A DNA stretch of 64,000 nucleotides from Vreelandella hamiltonii (GTDB taxonomy: Bacteria; Pseudomonadota; Gammaproteobacteria; Pseudomonadales; Halomonadaceae), in assembly GCF_014651775.1 (NCBI RefSeq), contig NZ_BMXN01000003.1, forward strand, positions 205,800 to 269,799, given 5' to 3'. This document shows, piece by piece, positions 48,714 through 58,375 of this stretch (positions within the stretch are counted from its first letter, which is position 1; each line of letters begins with the position of its first letter). Under the pieces are notes generated by a model. The model searched no databases. It was not told the DNA's origin and saw only the letters and a program-made list of their open reading frames with translations. The translations under genes were made by a program, and so were the position numbers.

Positions 48714-49397
48714 ACACGACTGGCCAATCGGCGGAACATGCCGCCTACTGCTTGTTGTTCGATTGTGACGGCACGCTGGTCGACAGCGAGACGCTGCTCG
48801 CTGACGTGATGGGCGACGTTCTGCCGGAATACGGGCTGCCCTTTACGGCCCGGCAATACATGGCGGAGTTTCGCGGAGTACGTTTTCACACCATCGTGCA
48901 TACCCTGGAGGAGCGCTTTCAAGCGCTGGAAGAAACCCGATTGATACAGCTCGAAGCCGCCATGCGCGCGCGGTATGGAAGCACGCATGCAGGCCGAGCT
49001 ACTGGCCATAGAAGGCATGCCGGATGCGTTGGCCCAACTGGCCCACCACCCCAAGGCGGTGGTATCCAACGGCCCCGAGCGCAAAATCCGCTGCGCCCTG
49101 GAGTGCACGCAGCTGACGCACCATTTTTCGGGCAACCTGTTCAGCGCCTATACCCTGAACGTCTGGAAACCCGATCCGCAGCTGTACTTGAAGGCCGCTG
49201 CCGCCATGGGCTACGCCCCACAACAGTGTGTGGTCATCGACGATGCCGCCGTAGGCGTGCAGGCCGGCCTGGCGGCAGGCATGCACGTCATCCACCTGAA
49301 CCACTTCCCGGAAGAAGAGGCCACCCCCGCAGGCGCGATCGGCATTCATCATGCCAGCGAGCTGCCGGAGGTACTGCATCAGCTCGCGCAACGCTGA
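48710..49397 (+). pseudogene. HAD-IA phosphatase (YieH-like) split by a frameshift
   Basis: A haloacid-dehalogenase phosphatase in two frames. The first (from 48710) has the nucleophile motif LLFDCDGTLVDSETLLADVMG and the cap up to RARYG near 48980. The second (in frame from about 48975, to the stop at 49397) gives MEARMQAELLAIEGMPDALAQL, motif II VVSNGPERK, LNVWKPDPQLYLKAAAAMG and motif IV VVIDDAAVGVQAGLAAGM. Removing one base in the GCGCGCGCGG run at about 48966-48977 would join them without loss. It is the last gene of the sugar-acid operon. It may be a true inactivation or a sequencing error. Confidence 0.87.
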
Positions 49398-49463
49398 CAT
49401 CAAACCACTTGATCAACCACGTAGCTGCCTGCTCCTAAGGCTCTCTAGTCTGGATGCCTACAA

Positions 49464-49493
49464 TAAAAAACCAGCCGCCTAAGCGACTGGTTT
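49464..49493 (-). terminator. Rho-independent terminator of the chemoreceptor gene
   Basis: On the minus strand AACCAG/CTGGTT with an inner CGC/GCG pair forms a hairpin (49469-49492), followed by a run of six T residues (complement of 49465-49470). It lies 25-50 bases after the chemoreceptor stop. Confidence 0.75.
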
Positions 49494-49516
49494 CAGGACC
49501 AAGGGAGGGGAAGAAC

Positions 49517-51205
49517 TCAGAACTGTTCCCAACCGCCTACTGTCGAGGGTTGGGCTGGCAGGTTGGGCTTGCCTTTCACGCTGTCGAGGCGAAGCGAATC
49601 GGGGCGGCGCAGCGCCGGTAGGCGGTGGGGCTGAGAGTTGGTATGACGGTTGGAAGTTCTGAACGCGTTCACGCTGTTATTCAGGGAAGCGGCTTCTCCG
49701 CTGAGCGCATCGGCCACTCGGCGGTAGCTTTCCATGTCGGAAGCACTGGCTTGCGTCGTGCTGTCGATCTCGGCGATGGCCAGCCCGATCTGTGCAACCC
49801 CGTCGCTTTGCTCACTGGCGGCGCGGCTAATCTCTTCCATCAGGTCGTTGACGCGCTGGCTGGCCTGCTTGATGCGCAGCGTGGCCGCCTGGGTTTCACG
49901 GGTGTGGGCCACGCTTTCCAGAACGCTCTGGTTGGTGTCCACGATCATGCGCTGCACTTCCTTGGCCGCTTCGGCGGTCTGGTTGGACAGCTTGCGCACC
50001 TCTTGCGCCACCACCGCAAAACCACGCCCATGCTCCCCTGCCCGAGCAGCCTCCACGGAAGCGTTCAAAGCGAGAATGTTGGTCTGGAAGGCAATCGCAT
50101 CGATGGTCTGCACCATGTGCTTCATGCGCTCCGACTGCTTGGTCAGCACTTCCATGGCCTGCGCCAGCTCATCGGTCAGGCGGGATGCCGTGCTGACCTC
50201 TGCCAGATTGGTATCTGCCGCCTTGCTCGCCAGCTCCGCGTTGGACGCGCTTTGGCGCACGGTACTGGAGATCTCTTCCATACTGGCAGCGGTTTGCTGC
50301 ACGGCGGAAGCCTGTTGCTCCAAACGATCAGCCATGTTGCTGTTGTTATTGAGAATCTGGTCGACCACCGGTCTGATGACTTCCATATTGCGCTGGATGT
50401 CGCTAGCCGTGGAAAGCAACGAGCGGCGCATCAACTGGAGGGCTTCCAGCGTCTGACGTAGCGATTGGCGCTGGTGAGAAGGAATGGCCGCATTCAGATT
50501 GCCTGCCGCCAGTTGCAGTGCAATATCTTTCAACGAACCGACCGAACGGTTCAACGACCCCAACAGCAAGACATTGACGCCACAGATCAGCCCTGCCAGC
50601 ACCAAGGCCAACACTCCCAGCTGCCACCCCCCCAGCGCATAGTGCTGAGTCACCGCCAGGCCAGCGTCCAGCAGTACCACGCTGGCCAGCGTGGCGAACA
50701 GCAGGCGCGTTTTGACGCTTTCCCAATGAATGGATGGTAGCTTGCCCAATAACCCACGACGCTTTAACTGCCCACGCTTCAGATAGTAGGGGCACGTCTT
50801 TTCGCGCATTTGCCGGTAAATGTTATCGAAGTAGCGCGTCTTTTCCTCTTCCGCATAAGAGCGCAGCGATGCGTACCCCTGGAGTTCTCCTTTATCCATG
50901 ACCGGCACGACATTGGCATGCACCCAGTAGTGGTCCCCATTCTTACGGCGGTTTTTTACATAGCCCTGCCAAGAGATGCCTTCACGCAGGGTGGCCCACA
51001 TATCGCGGTATACTTCAGGGGGCATATCCGGATGACGAACGACGTTATGGGGTTCGTTCATCAGCTCTTCGATATCAAAACCGCTGACCTCGATAAACCG
51101 AGGATTCGCGTAAGTGATATAACCGTTAGCATCAGTACGCGAAATCAAAAAATCATCAGGATCAATAGGATAGTTCACCTGGGAGACATAGCCATTGTTT
51201 CTCAT
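49517..51205 (-). CDS. PAS-containing methyl-accepting chemotaxis protein (Aer-like)
   Basis: Receptor of 562 residues. The N-terminal PAS domain (DFLISRTDANGYITYANPRFIEVSGFD, then PDMPPEVYRDMW and KNRRKNGDHYWVHANVVPV) is of the Aer energy-sensing type. Two membrane spans follow (about 185-230), then a HAMP-like linker and the cytoplasmic signalling domain with the hairpin tip IDAIAFQTNILALNASVEAARAGEHGRGFAVVAQEVR (shown here as a region, about residues 375-410). ATG 51205 has GAGGGGG upstream; an open frame to 51241 is rejected. Confidence 0.92.
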   Translation of the reverse strand: MRNNGYVSQVNYPIDPDDFLISRTDANGYITYANPRFIEVSGFDIEELMNEPHNVVRHPDMPPEVYRDMWATLREGISWQGYVKNRRKNGDHYWVHANVVPVMDKGELQGYASLRSYAEEEKTRYFDNIYRQMREKTCPYYLKRGQLKRRGLLGKLPSIHWESVKTRLLFATLASVVLLDAGLAVTQHYALGGWQLGVLALVLAGLICGVNVLLLGSLNRSVGSLKDIALQLAAGNLNAAIPSHQRQSLRQTLEALQLMRRSLLSTASDIQRNMEVIRPVVDQILNNNSNMADRLEQQASAVQQTAASMEEISSTVRQSASNAELASKAADTNLAEVSTASRLTDELAQAMEVLTKQSERMKHMVQTIDAIAFQTNILALNASVEAARAGEHGRGFAVVAQEVRKLSNQTAEAAKEVQRMIVDTNQSVLESVAHTRETQAATLRIKQASQRVNDLMEEISRAASEQSDGVAQIGLAIAEIDSTTQASASDMESYRRVADALSGEAASLNNSVNAFRTSNRHTNSQPHRLPALRRPDSLRLDSVKGKPNLPAQPSTVGGWEQF

Positions 51206-51422
51206 CACACACCCCCTCGTTATCGACTGCCTTGGCAGCACCCATCATTGGGCTTATGTAACTACTATGGAGGGAGATATTAAAAAAGTAACTAGGCCAG
51301 CAGGAGATGTGACATTTGTTGACATTCACTAAAAACAACGAGATCAACAACTATAAAAACGATGTTTATCATTAGCCAGACAACAAACTTATAACAACTC
51401 TTCTACACAACTTGCATAACAT

Positions 51423-53198
51423 TTAAAAAGCATCAATAAACGACTGATCCGCTTCAGTCTGCTGCCAGATCACACAGCGATCTCGCCCACGGTTCTTCGC
51501 CTGATAAAGCGCCTGGTCTGCCATCTTGATCAGCGAATGTCGGCTGTCGGCATGCTCGGGGTACGCCGCAATACCGCACGAAAGCGTGATGTAGCCCAAC
51601 GGTTGCTGGAGGTGGAACAAGGCATGGGTACGCAGCGTCTGCAACAGCTCGTTGGCCCGTCGTTCGGCCTCATCGAGGTCGGTCACTGGCAACAGCGCCA
51701 CGAACTCCTCCCCGCCCACGCGGCACACCACATCGCTCCCGCGAAAGCAGCGTGTCAGCAGGTTGGCGACTTCGATCAGCACCGCATCGCCCACATCATG
51801 GCCAAAGCTGTCGTTGACGTTCTTGAAGTGATCGATGTCGATCATCAACAGGCAAAGCGGCTGCCCACTCTGGGCGGCGCGCTCCATCTCTTCATCCAGC
51901 AGCGTATCAAAGTGGCGCCGATTGGGCAGCCCCGTCAAGGCATCCTGGAGCGACAATCCCTTCAACTGGTCCACCAGTTGATCCAGCTCCGCCGTGCGCG
52001 ACTTCACCTGCGCCTCCAGCGTCAGGTTCGCCAGAGCCAGCTGCCGCTGCGTGAAACGGTAATGCCACAGCGAGACCCCCACGATGGCCATCGAAAAGCC
52101 CAGCGCCCCAACGCTCAAAGGCACTTGCCGCAGCGCCACCAGCCCGTGGGCCACCAGCATATCGAGCACCAGCAAAGGCGCGAACATTACAAAGCTGAAC
52201 ACCAGCAAACGTTGCTCCAACGCCAAGCGGCGCCATGCCACCAGGGTGATCAGCAGCATGCAGGGCAACGTCAGCAACAGCAGCACGTCAAACACGGGAA
52301 AGGTCAGGGCCAAGTTCAAGAAGCCGAACTGCACCAGCCCCATCGTCACCACCAGATACCCCAGATGAAGCTGCCAGAAACGCGCCATCCAGCGCTTGGC
52401 CGACCCCACCAACCAGTGGCTCAACAGCAGCCCCATGGCAATGGGCAAGGTAAAATAACTGGCGGCGCGCAGCATGTCCCAGGCCAAGGGGGCATCGGCA
52501 ATCAGCTGCCTCGCAGGCGTTTCGGCCAACAGCATCAATCCGGAAGCACAGGCGAACAGCGCCGTGGCACCAAAGCCTCGCCGGTCAGGGCCCATCAGCG
52601 CAAAAATACCCGCAAGCGTTGCCAACAACAGGCTGAATGCACTGACCGCCAGGTCTTTCGCTGACGCCTTCAGCATCGCCTTAAGGGCGCCCAGGCGGTC
52701 CATGACCCGAACATCGCCCCATAAACCAATGCTGGTGTAGTCCGAATAGATGCGTATTGACAGGGTCTGGCCCGCAAAATCGTCGGGCAGCGGAATCAAA
52801 TGCCACGGCCAACCAATGAAGCGCGGCTGCTGCATATCGCCGTGCTCATAAATCAGCTCATCCCCCAAAAACACCTGCCCGACCAGATTGATGCTGGTGA
52901 TGTGGATCACCGGATCACGCCAGTTTCCCTCAGGCAGTACGGTCCTGAACCAGACATATTGCCGCCCCTCGCGCTCGGGCGGGTTCGATGGAAAGGCAAT
53001 GGCCTGCCAATCGCGGCTCGGCTCCGATAACCAGAGTGGCTCCCCTTCGCTGCCCAATGGCGAGTCCCCCCAACGGTACTCCCACTCCCCCAATGGAGAA
53101 GGGCCCTGGTAGCCGTGAGCCAGCCCAGAAAGTGCCAGCAAGGCACACAGAGCAGGCCACCCCGCCAGGGTACGCCATCGAGAAAGAAGCATCGCCAT
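51423..53198 (-). CDS. Membrane diguanylate cyclase with 7TM-DISM-like sensor
   Basis: Protein of about 591 residues. An N-terminal span, then a periplasmic jelly-roll-like sensor (WEYRWGDSP...VWFRTVLPEGNWRDPVIHI), then about seven membrane helices (residues about 190-390), a short coiled coil, and a C-terminal GGEEF domain: LQDALTGLPNRRHFDTLL, MIDIDHFKNVNDSFGHDVGD and active site RVGGEEFVALLP. It should make cyclic di-GMP. The start is uncertain (ATGs at 53198 and 53192); the frame stays open to 53273 but would overlap the DUF333 lipoprotein gene. Confidence 0.88.
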   Translation of the reverse strand: MAMLLSRWRTLAGWPALCALLALSGLAHGYQGPSPLGEWEYRWGDSPLGSEGEPLWLSEPSRDWQAIAFPSNPPEREGRQYVWFRTVLPEGNWRDPVIHITSINLVGQVFLGDELIYEHGDMQQPRFIGWPWHLIPLPDDFAGQTLSIRIYSDYTSIGLWGDVRVMDRLGALKAMLKASAKDLAVSAFSLLLATLAGIFALMGPDRRGFGATALFACASGLMLLAETPARQLIADAPLAWDMLRAASYFTLPIAMGLLLSHWLVGSAKRWMARFWQLHLGYLVVTMGLVQFGFLNLALTFPVFDVLLLLTLPCMLLITLVAWRRLALEQRLLVFSFVMFAPLLVLDMLVAHGLVALRQVPLSVGALGFSMAIVGVSLWHYRFTQRQLALANLTLEAQVKSRTAELDQLVDQLKGLSLQDALTGLPNRRHFDTLLDEEMERAAQSGQPLCLLMIDIDHFKNVNDSFGHDVGDAVLIEVANLLTRCFRGSDVVCRVGGEEFVALLPVTDLDEAERRANELLQTLRTHALFHLQQPLGYITLSCGIAAYPEHADSRHSLIKMADQALYQAKNRGRDRCVIWQQTEADQSFIDAF

Positions 53199-53229
53199 GA
53201 CCACGTGCACTATCAGCCACCCAATAGGA

Positions 53230-53478
53230 TTAGAAGTTATCCAGCCGTTCCGTACGGTAAAGATGCCATTCATTCTCTACCCGGCCATCTGGCAAGCGGC
53301 AATAACGCCCCGTCCCCAAACGGCTTTCACGGGTGATACGCTCGCCTCCCCGTGCCTCACAATGTTCAGCCGCCGCCGCTTGCATGCTCGGCGCCTGCTC
53401 ACCCCCCGCCGTGGCACATCCCGCCAGCAGTACGGTCATCCCTACCGCTACCCACAGCGGCCAATAACGTAATCTCAT
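53230..53478 (-). CDS. Small DUF333 lipoprotein
   Basis: Protein of 82 residues. Lipoprotein signal peptide with lipobox LLAGC (Cys21). The remainder is the DUF333 pattern: EHCEARGGERITRESRLGTGRYCRLPDGRVENEWHLYR, with the two conserved cysteines and the GG and PDG turns (residues about 39-76). Often mislabelled hemolysin; the function is unknown. It is divergent from the first DUF2201-like gene and shares a 91-base promoter region with it. Confidence 0.9.
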   Translation of the reverse strand: MRLRYWPLWVAVGMTVLLAGCATAGGEQAPSMQAAAAEHCEARGGERITRESRLGTGRYCRLPDGRVENEWHLYRTERLDNF

Positions 53479-53505
53479 GTCATATTCCTCAACGCAATGT
53501 CAGCC

Positions 53506-53526
53506 GTGCGACCTGCAGTGTCGCAC
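53506..53526. promoter_or_regulatory. Inverted repeat GCGAC-N7-GTCGC upstream of module copy 1
   Basis: GTGCGAC (53506-53512) and GTCGCAC (53520-53526) are perfect inverted copies around CTGCAGT. The core GCGAC-N7-GTCGC is found at the matching position before module copy 2 (60538-60554). It is 45 bases before the ATG at 53570, a position fitting a promoter operator. Likely bound by the WYL regulator of the module (inference). Confidence 0.6.
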
Positions 53527-53569
53527 CTTGCCAGTACGCTGCCTTCATCGACACAAAGGAGGCAGCGCA

Positions 53570-54190
53570 ATGGATCCTATGACGCCAACGGCAGTACAGC
53601 AGCAACTGGCCCGACAAGAGCAACGAAAGTGGGAGCAGGACCGTCTCGAATGGGCAGACTCACATCCATTGATGGCACTACTCAGCGAATGCCTGACGCT
53701 TACCCCACTGATCAGCCAGCGGTTCGATACCGCCAGCACCGATGGCCGTCATCTCTATTTTTCACCCGACTATAGCGCTTCTTTGACGAACGAGTCGCGA
53801 CGTTTTTTACACGCACACCTCATCTGGCACTGCATGGCCGGCCACCTGAGTGCCCCACTGGTAGCGCATCGTCATCGCTGGCACCTGGCCTGCGACCATG
53901 AAGTCAACGCCCTGCTGCTGGCACTGGACTTCCCGCTTCCCAGTAACGCGCTCCTCTTCCCCGTCTGCGTAGGACGCAGCGCCCTGGACGTATACCAATG
54001 GCTGGAAGGACACCCCGATACATCGCTGGAGTCCACCATCGACGTGCATCCCGCCGCCCTTTGGAGCCATCTGCCGGGCACGGCGCCTGATGAACGTGTT
54101 CTTGCCCTGTGGCGTCGGCGCGCGCACATGGCCGCCCGTGAAACAGGCACGTTGCCCGAAAGTGTCGCTAAGTTTTGTGAGGCGCGATAA
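53570..54190 (+). CDS. DUF2201-like metallopeptidase-fold protein with degenerate zinc motif, module copy 1
   Basis: Protein of 206 residues. The central part follows the DUF2201 N-terminal (putative metallopeptidase) pattern: STDGRHLYFSPDYSASL, then FLHAHLIWHCMAGHL, then RWHLACDHEVNALLLALDFPLP. In typical members the second block is HExxHxxxxH; here it reads H-L-I-W-H, so the catalytic glutamate is missing although both histidines and the third histidine remain. The VWA-like C-terminal half of usual members is absent. RBS AAGGAGG is at 53556. The WYL gene follows after 48 bases. GC content is like the rest of the genome. Paralogue at 60604. Confidence 0.8.
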   Translation: MDPMTPTAVQQQLARQEQRKWEQDRLEWADSHPLMALLSECLTLTPLISQRFDTASTDGRHLYFSPDYSASLTNESRRFLHAHLIWHCMAGHLSAPLVAHRHRWHLACDHEVNALLLALDFPLPSNALLFPVCVGRSALDVYQWLEGHPDTSLESTIDVHPAALWSHLPGTAPDERVLALWRRRAHMAARETGTLPESVAKFCEAR

Positions 54191-54238
54191 ACTAACGGTT
54201 TGCTAACGAACGCTTTCTTTTTGCCAGGGTTGGCCGTC

Positions 54239-55252
54239 ATGTCCGATGCACGCGATACGCTCTTTCGTCATATCACCATGCTTCAGCTGATACCGCGCTA
54301 CCCTGGCTGGATATCGACCCCGGCCCTCAAGGAAAAGCTGGCCGAACATGGCTTTTTGGTCGATATCCGCTCACTGCAACGCGACCTGGGCCAAAAGCTC
54401 TCCAGCCAATTTCCGATTGGTTGCGACGACAGCCAAAAACCCTACCGCTGGTATTTCGACCGCGATTACCAATGCCAATTGCCCGCCCTCGACGTACCCG
54501 GCGCGCTCACCCTGGTGCTGGCTGAAGAGTACCTCAAGGGCCTTCTGCCGCCAGTGGTCATCAGCCAGCTCGACCCCCATTTCAACGACGCCCGCCAACT
54601 GCTCGAACAGCTGGCCGCCAACGGTTTGAGCAACTGGGCACGGCGAGTTCGCGCCATTCCCAATGGCAAGGCCCTGATTCCTGCCGCGCTCGATGAAGCC
54701 ACTTGGCACACGGTTGCCCAAGCACTGCTCGAACAGAAAGCCATCGACGTGCAGTACCTCTCACGCTCTGCCGAATCCGAAAAAGCCTTCACGCTACACC
54801 CGCAAGGGATCGTCAGCCGCCACAGCGTTACCTATCTGCTGGCCCATGTAGACGGCTTTGACGACCTGAGGCAATTCGCGCTACACCGCGTCAAGCACGC
54901 TGCCCTGAGCGACCGAGCCTGGCAAGCACAAGAAGGTTTCGACATCGACCATTACATCCAGCAAGGCGCCTTTGGCTACCGCCAAGGCATCGAAGACATC
55001 GAACTGGAAGCAGAGATCAGCCCTTCTGCGGCCTGGCTGCTGCAGGAAACCCCGCTATCGGAACAGCAAAGCATCACCCCGGGGCCTCAGGAAGGCTGGT
55101 ATCGGCTGAACGTAACCGTCCCCAACGACCAGCAGACGCTCTGGTGGCTGATGGGCATGGGGGCCAACATCAAAGTGCTCGCCCCCCGTGAATGGCAAGA
55201 CGAGCTGAAAGCCACGGCACAGAAAGTCCTTGCCCACTACCCCTCTCATTGA
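54239..55252 (+). CDS. WYL-domain transcriptional regulator, module copy 1
   Basis: Protein of 337 residues. N-terminal winged helix (DTLFRHITMLQLIPRYPGWISTPALKEKLAEHGF then RSLQRDLGQKLSS). The WYL domain follows at about residues 150-230 (IDVQYLSRSAESEKAFTLHPQGIVSRHSVTYLLAHVDGFDDLRQFALHRV region), where the W-Y-L core is T-Y-L. The C-terminal WCX domain ends NDQQTLWWLMGMGANIKVLAP. Such proteins bind DNA and sense a ligand, often single-stranded nucleic acid or a nucleotide signal. It should control the GCGAC-N7-GTCGC site ahead of the operon (inference). ATG 54239 is preferred over 54200. Confidence 0.9.
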   Translation: MSDARDTLFRHITMLQLIPRYPGWISTPALKEKLAEHGFLVDIRSLQRDLGQKLSSQFPIGCDDSQKPYRWYFDRDYQCQLPALDVPGALTLVLAEEYLKGLLPPVVISQLDPHFNDARQLLEQLAANGLSNWARRVRAIPNGKALIPAALDEATWHTVAQALLEQKAIDVQYLSRSAESEKAFTLHPQGIVSRHSVTYLLAHVDGFDDLRQFALHRVKHAALSDRAWQAQEGFDIDHYIQQGAFGYRQGIEDIELEAEISPSAAWLLQETPLSEQQSITPGPQEGWYRLNVTVPNDQQTLWWLMGMGANIKVLAPREWQDELKATAQKVLAHYPSH

Positions 55253-55398
55253 GCCACTCACTGAGCCAGGCCCCTACATTCCACAATTTTTCACATCTGC
55301 GCTAGATACCGCGATACCGCCTGTATTTACACTATGGGGAGGTCAGGCATGCCCCTTGATGGCGTGCCAATGCATTTCAGAGAGTGGTGGGTCACGCC

Positions 55399-58248
55399 AT
55401 GAAAGAGCCAACGATTCAACGCAATCCCGCAACGCCACCCCTCGTGCGAGCCATCAGCGAGCTGCTGGATGACCGTGCCGATGCACGCTTCGACCGCGTG
55501 ACTCGGCTGGCCCAGCAAACCTTCGGCGTTTCGATGGCGGTGATCTCTTTCATTCACCAGGCCAAGCTCCTGTTCAAGTCCTGCCAAGGAATCGACCTGC
55601 CCTCCCTGCCCCTCGACCAGACGTTTTGTGGCCATGCCGAGCTGGACGATGCGCCGCTGATCGTCGAAGACGCTCGGCAAGACGCCCGCTTCGCTCGACT
55701 TCCCGTTGTCACCGCCGCCCCGTTTCTACGCTTTTATGCAGGCGTACCGCTGCGTATTCATGGCCAGCGCATTGGCACACTCTGCCTGCTGGACCCCGAA
55801 CCCAAGCAGTTGAGTAGCGAGCAGCTGAGCCTGCTATGCGATATGGCCGCCATGGTAGAGGAGCTGGTGCAGAGAGACATCGACTACGGCACCTCGCGCT
55901 CCGGGCTGGTTCAGGAACTGCAAGCCAGTCGAGACGAATTCGCCTCGCTGCTCAGCAACATGCCCGGCGTCACGTTCCGCTGCCTGCCCGACGACAACTG
56001 GACCATGCTGTACATCAGCGGCCAAATCGACCAGATCAGCGGCTACCCGGCCGAAGAGCTGCTGAACAACAAATCCACCAGCTACGCCGAGCTGGTACAC
56101 CCCGACGACGGCCCCATGCTGACCGAACAGGTCAACCTGGCGCTGGAACGCAAGGAAGGCTGGCATTTCGAGTACCGCGTTCGCCACCGAGACGGCAGCT
56201 GGCGCTGGGTCGAAGAGCGCGGCAACTGGGTACCTGGCAATGCGCAATACCCGCTCATCATGGAAGGCTTCATTGTCGATATCACCCGCGAGCACGAAGC
56301 CCGCAGCCAACTGCGCAAGCACCACGACGCCCTCAATCTGCTTAACGATATCGCCTTTCAGCCCGCCGACACACTCGATGCCAAAATCCAATACGCCCTG
56401 GCCCGTGCCAAGGCCTATCTTGGCCTGGACCTGGCCGTGATCAGCCAGATCGAAAGCGACGTGTACACCGTGCGCTGGGTCGATGCGCCCGACACCCTGC
56501 CCATACCGGCCGGCTACAGCCTCCCCGTCGACCAGACCTGGTGCCAACTGCTGCTTTCCGACCAGCAGCACGAGCTGTTCATTGCCAACGTCTCCGACAG
56601 CCGCTACCACCATCATCCATGTAACCAGAGCTTTCCCATCGGCACCTACGCAGGCATTACCCTGAACGTAGAGGGCCAAATATTCGGCACCCTGAACTTC
56701 ACCTCCAGCCACTCCCGGCTGGGAGAGTTCGATGAAAGCGAGACCCTGTTCATGCGCCTGCTCGCCCGCTGGCTCTCGGACACGCTCACCAACAGCCTGA
56801 GCAACGAACGGGTCACCAAACTGATGGCCCAATTGCCCGGCACGATCTACCAATACCGGCTATTTCCCGATGGTCGCGCCACTTTCCCGTTCAGCTCTCC
56901 GCAGATCGAGGCGCTCTACGGTATTACGCCAGAAGAAGCCGCCCAGGATGCAGGGCCTGCGTTGGCCACCATCCACCCCGACGACCTCGATAACGTCGCG
57001 GCCAGTATCGTGCACTCCGCCAACACCCTCGATTACTGGGAAGCCACCTACCGCGTCAAGCAACCCGACGGCCACTACCGCTGGACCACCGGCCAAGCCC
57101 GCCCAGAATGCCTGGCCGATGGCAGCGTGCTGTGGCACGGCTACCTGTACGATATTCATGAACAAGAGCTGGCCCGCCTGGCCATGGAACGCAACGAAAG
57201 CCGCCTGCGCGGCCTGTTCGAATTTGCCCCCATCGGCATCGCCCTGAACGATTACGAAACCGGACGCTTCATCGACCTCAACGACGCCCTCATCCAGCCC
57301 TCCGGCTTCACGCGGGAAGAGTTCGTCAACCTCAGCTACTGGGACCTGACCCCCAAAGAGTACCAACCCGAAGAAGAGCTGGTGCTGACCAGCCTGGCCA
57401 CCCATGGCCGGTACGGCCCGTTCGAAAAAGAGTATTACCGCAAGGACGGCAGCCGCTACCCGGTGCGCTTGCAAGGCATGCTCAGCCAGGACCCGGATGG
57501 CAAATGGGTCATTTGGTCGCTCATCGAAGACATCACCGAACGGCGTCGGCTGGATAAAATGAAGAATCAGTTCATCGCCACGGTGAGCCATGAACTGCGT
57601 ACCCCGCTCACCTCCATCAACGGTGCGCTAGGGCTGCTGGCCGGGGGCGCACTGGGGGTCTTTCCACCCCAGGCCGCCGCCCTGCTCGATACCGCCCTGC
57701 GCAACGGCCAGCGCCTGACCATCTTGATCAACGACCTGCTGGACATGGAAAAGCTGGTGGCGGGCAAGATGTCCATGAGCCTGGAAAAGCAATCACTCAT
57801 GCCGTTGGTGGCCGAAGCCATCGAATCCATGGCAGGCTACGGTGAGCAGCATCACGTGAGCATTCAGACATCGCCCCACTGGCCCAGCGTGCAGGTCAAC
57901 GTGGATGGTCAGCGCCTTATCCAGGCCCTGACCAATCTGATGTCGAACGCCGTGAAGTACACGCCGGAAGGCGGCGCCATCGAGATCGACGTTAACTACC
58001 ATGACGGCAACACCACGATTGCCGTGCGCGACCAAGGGCCGGGGGTAGACCCTGCCTTTCAACCGCATCTCTTCCAGCGATTTTCACAAGCTGACGGCAG
58101 CGACACACGCAAGCTTCCCGGAACAGGGCTAGGTCTGGCAATCACCCGAGAAATCGTTCAGCAACTTCATGGGAGCGTCCAGTACCGGGATGCACCACAG
58201 GGAGGTGGCGTTTTCTGCATTACGCTTCCTGCAGAGCTGATTTGCTGA
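55399..58248 (+). CDS. Soluble multi-sensor histidine kinase (GAF-PAS-GAF-PAS-PAS-HK)
   Basis: Cytosolic kinase of 949 residues without membrane spans. Domains: GAF (about 20-165; FDRVTRLAQQTFGVSMAVISFI), PAS/PAC (about 180-310; FRCLPDDNWTMLYISGQIDQISGYPAEEL), GAF (about 320-465), PAS (about 475-595) and PAS (about 600-715). The kinase core has H-box FIATVSHELRTPLTSINGALG with His731, N-box LTNLMSNAVKYT, G1 VRDQGPGVD and G2 GTGLGLAI. No receiver domain or response regulator is next to it, so its partner is elsewhere. It follows the WYL gene by 146 bases; ATG 55399 is preferred to GTG 55384. Confidence 0.92.
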   Translation: MKEPTIQRNPATPPLVRAISELLDDRADARFDRVTRLAQQTFGVSMAVISFIHQAKLLFKSCQGIDLPSLPLDQTFCGHAELDDAPLIVEDARQDARFARLPVVTAAPFLRFYAGVPLRIHGQRIGTLCLLDPEPKQLSSEQLSLLCDMAAMVEELVQRDIDYGTSRSGLVQELQASRDEFASLLSNMPGVTFRCLPDDNWTMLYISGQIDQISGYPAEELLNNKSTSYAELVHPDDGPMLTEQVNLALERKEGWHFEYRVRHRDGSWRWVEERGNWVPGNAQYPLIMEGFIVDITREHEARSQLRKHHDALNLLNDIAFQPADTLDAKIQYALARAKAYLGLDLAVISQIESDVYTVRWVDAPDTLPIPAGYSLPVDQTWCQLLLSDQQHELFIANVSDSRYHHHPCNQSFPIGTYAGITLNVEGQIFGTLNFTSSHSRLGEFDESETLFMRLLARWLSDTLTNSLSNERVTKLMAQLPGTIYQYRLFPDGRATFPFSSPQIEALYGITPEEAAQDAGPALATIHPDDLDNVAASIVHSANTLDYWEATYRVKQPDGHYRWTTGQARPECLADGSVLWHGYLYDIHEQELARLAMERNESRLRGLFEFAPIGIALNDYETGRFIDLNDALIQPSGFTREEFVNLSYWDLTPKEYQPEEELVLTSLATHGRYGPFEKEYYRKDGSRYPVRLQGMLSQDPDGKWVIWSLIEDITERRRLDKMKNQFIATVSHELRTPLTSINGALGLLAGGALGVFPPQAAALLDTALRNGQRLTILINDLLDMEKLVAGKMSMSLEKQSLMPLVAEAIESMAGYGEQHHVSIQTSPHWPSVQVNVDGQRLIQALTNLMSNAVKYTPEGGAIEIDVNYHDGNTTIAVRDQGPGVDPAFQPHLFQRFSQADGSDTRKLPGTGLGLAITREIVQQLHGSVQYRDAPQGGGVFCITLPAELIC

Positions 58249-58375
58249 CATCCCTCATAGCAACTATGGCTAATGGCAAAGCTTGTACAGAAACACAACT
58301 CACTGACAGTTTTTGCATAACTGGCTACCTGATCAGCAGGCTCACCACGCAGACCATTCATAAGGAGAGTGAATC

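Noticed and set aside
51206..51422. Possible flagellar (sigma-28) promoter for the chemoreceptor gene
   Set aside because: A GTCGATAA box is present near the start, but no matching -35 element lies 11 bases upstream.
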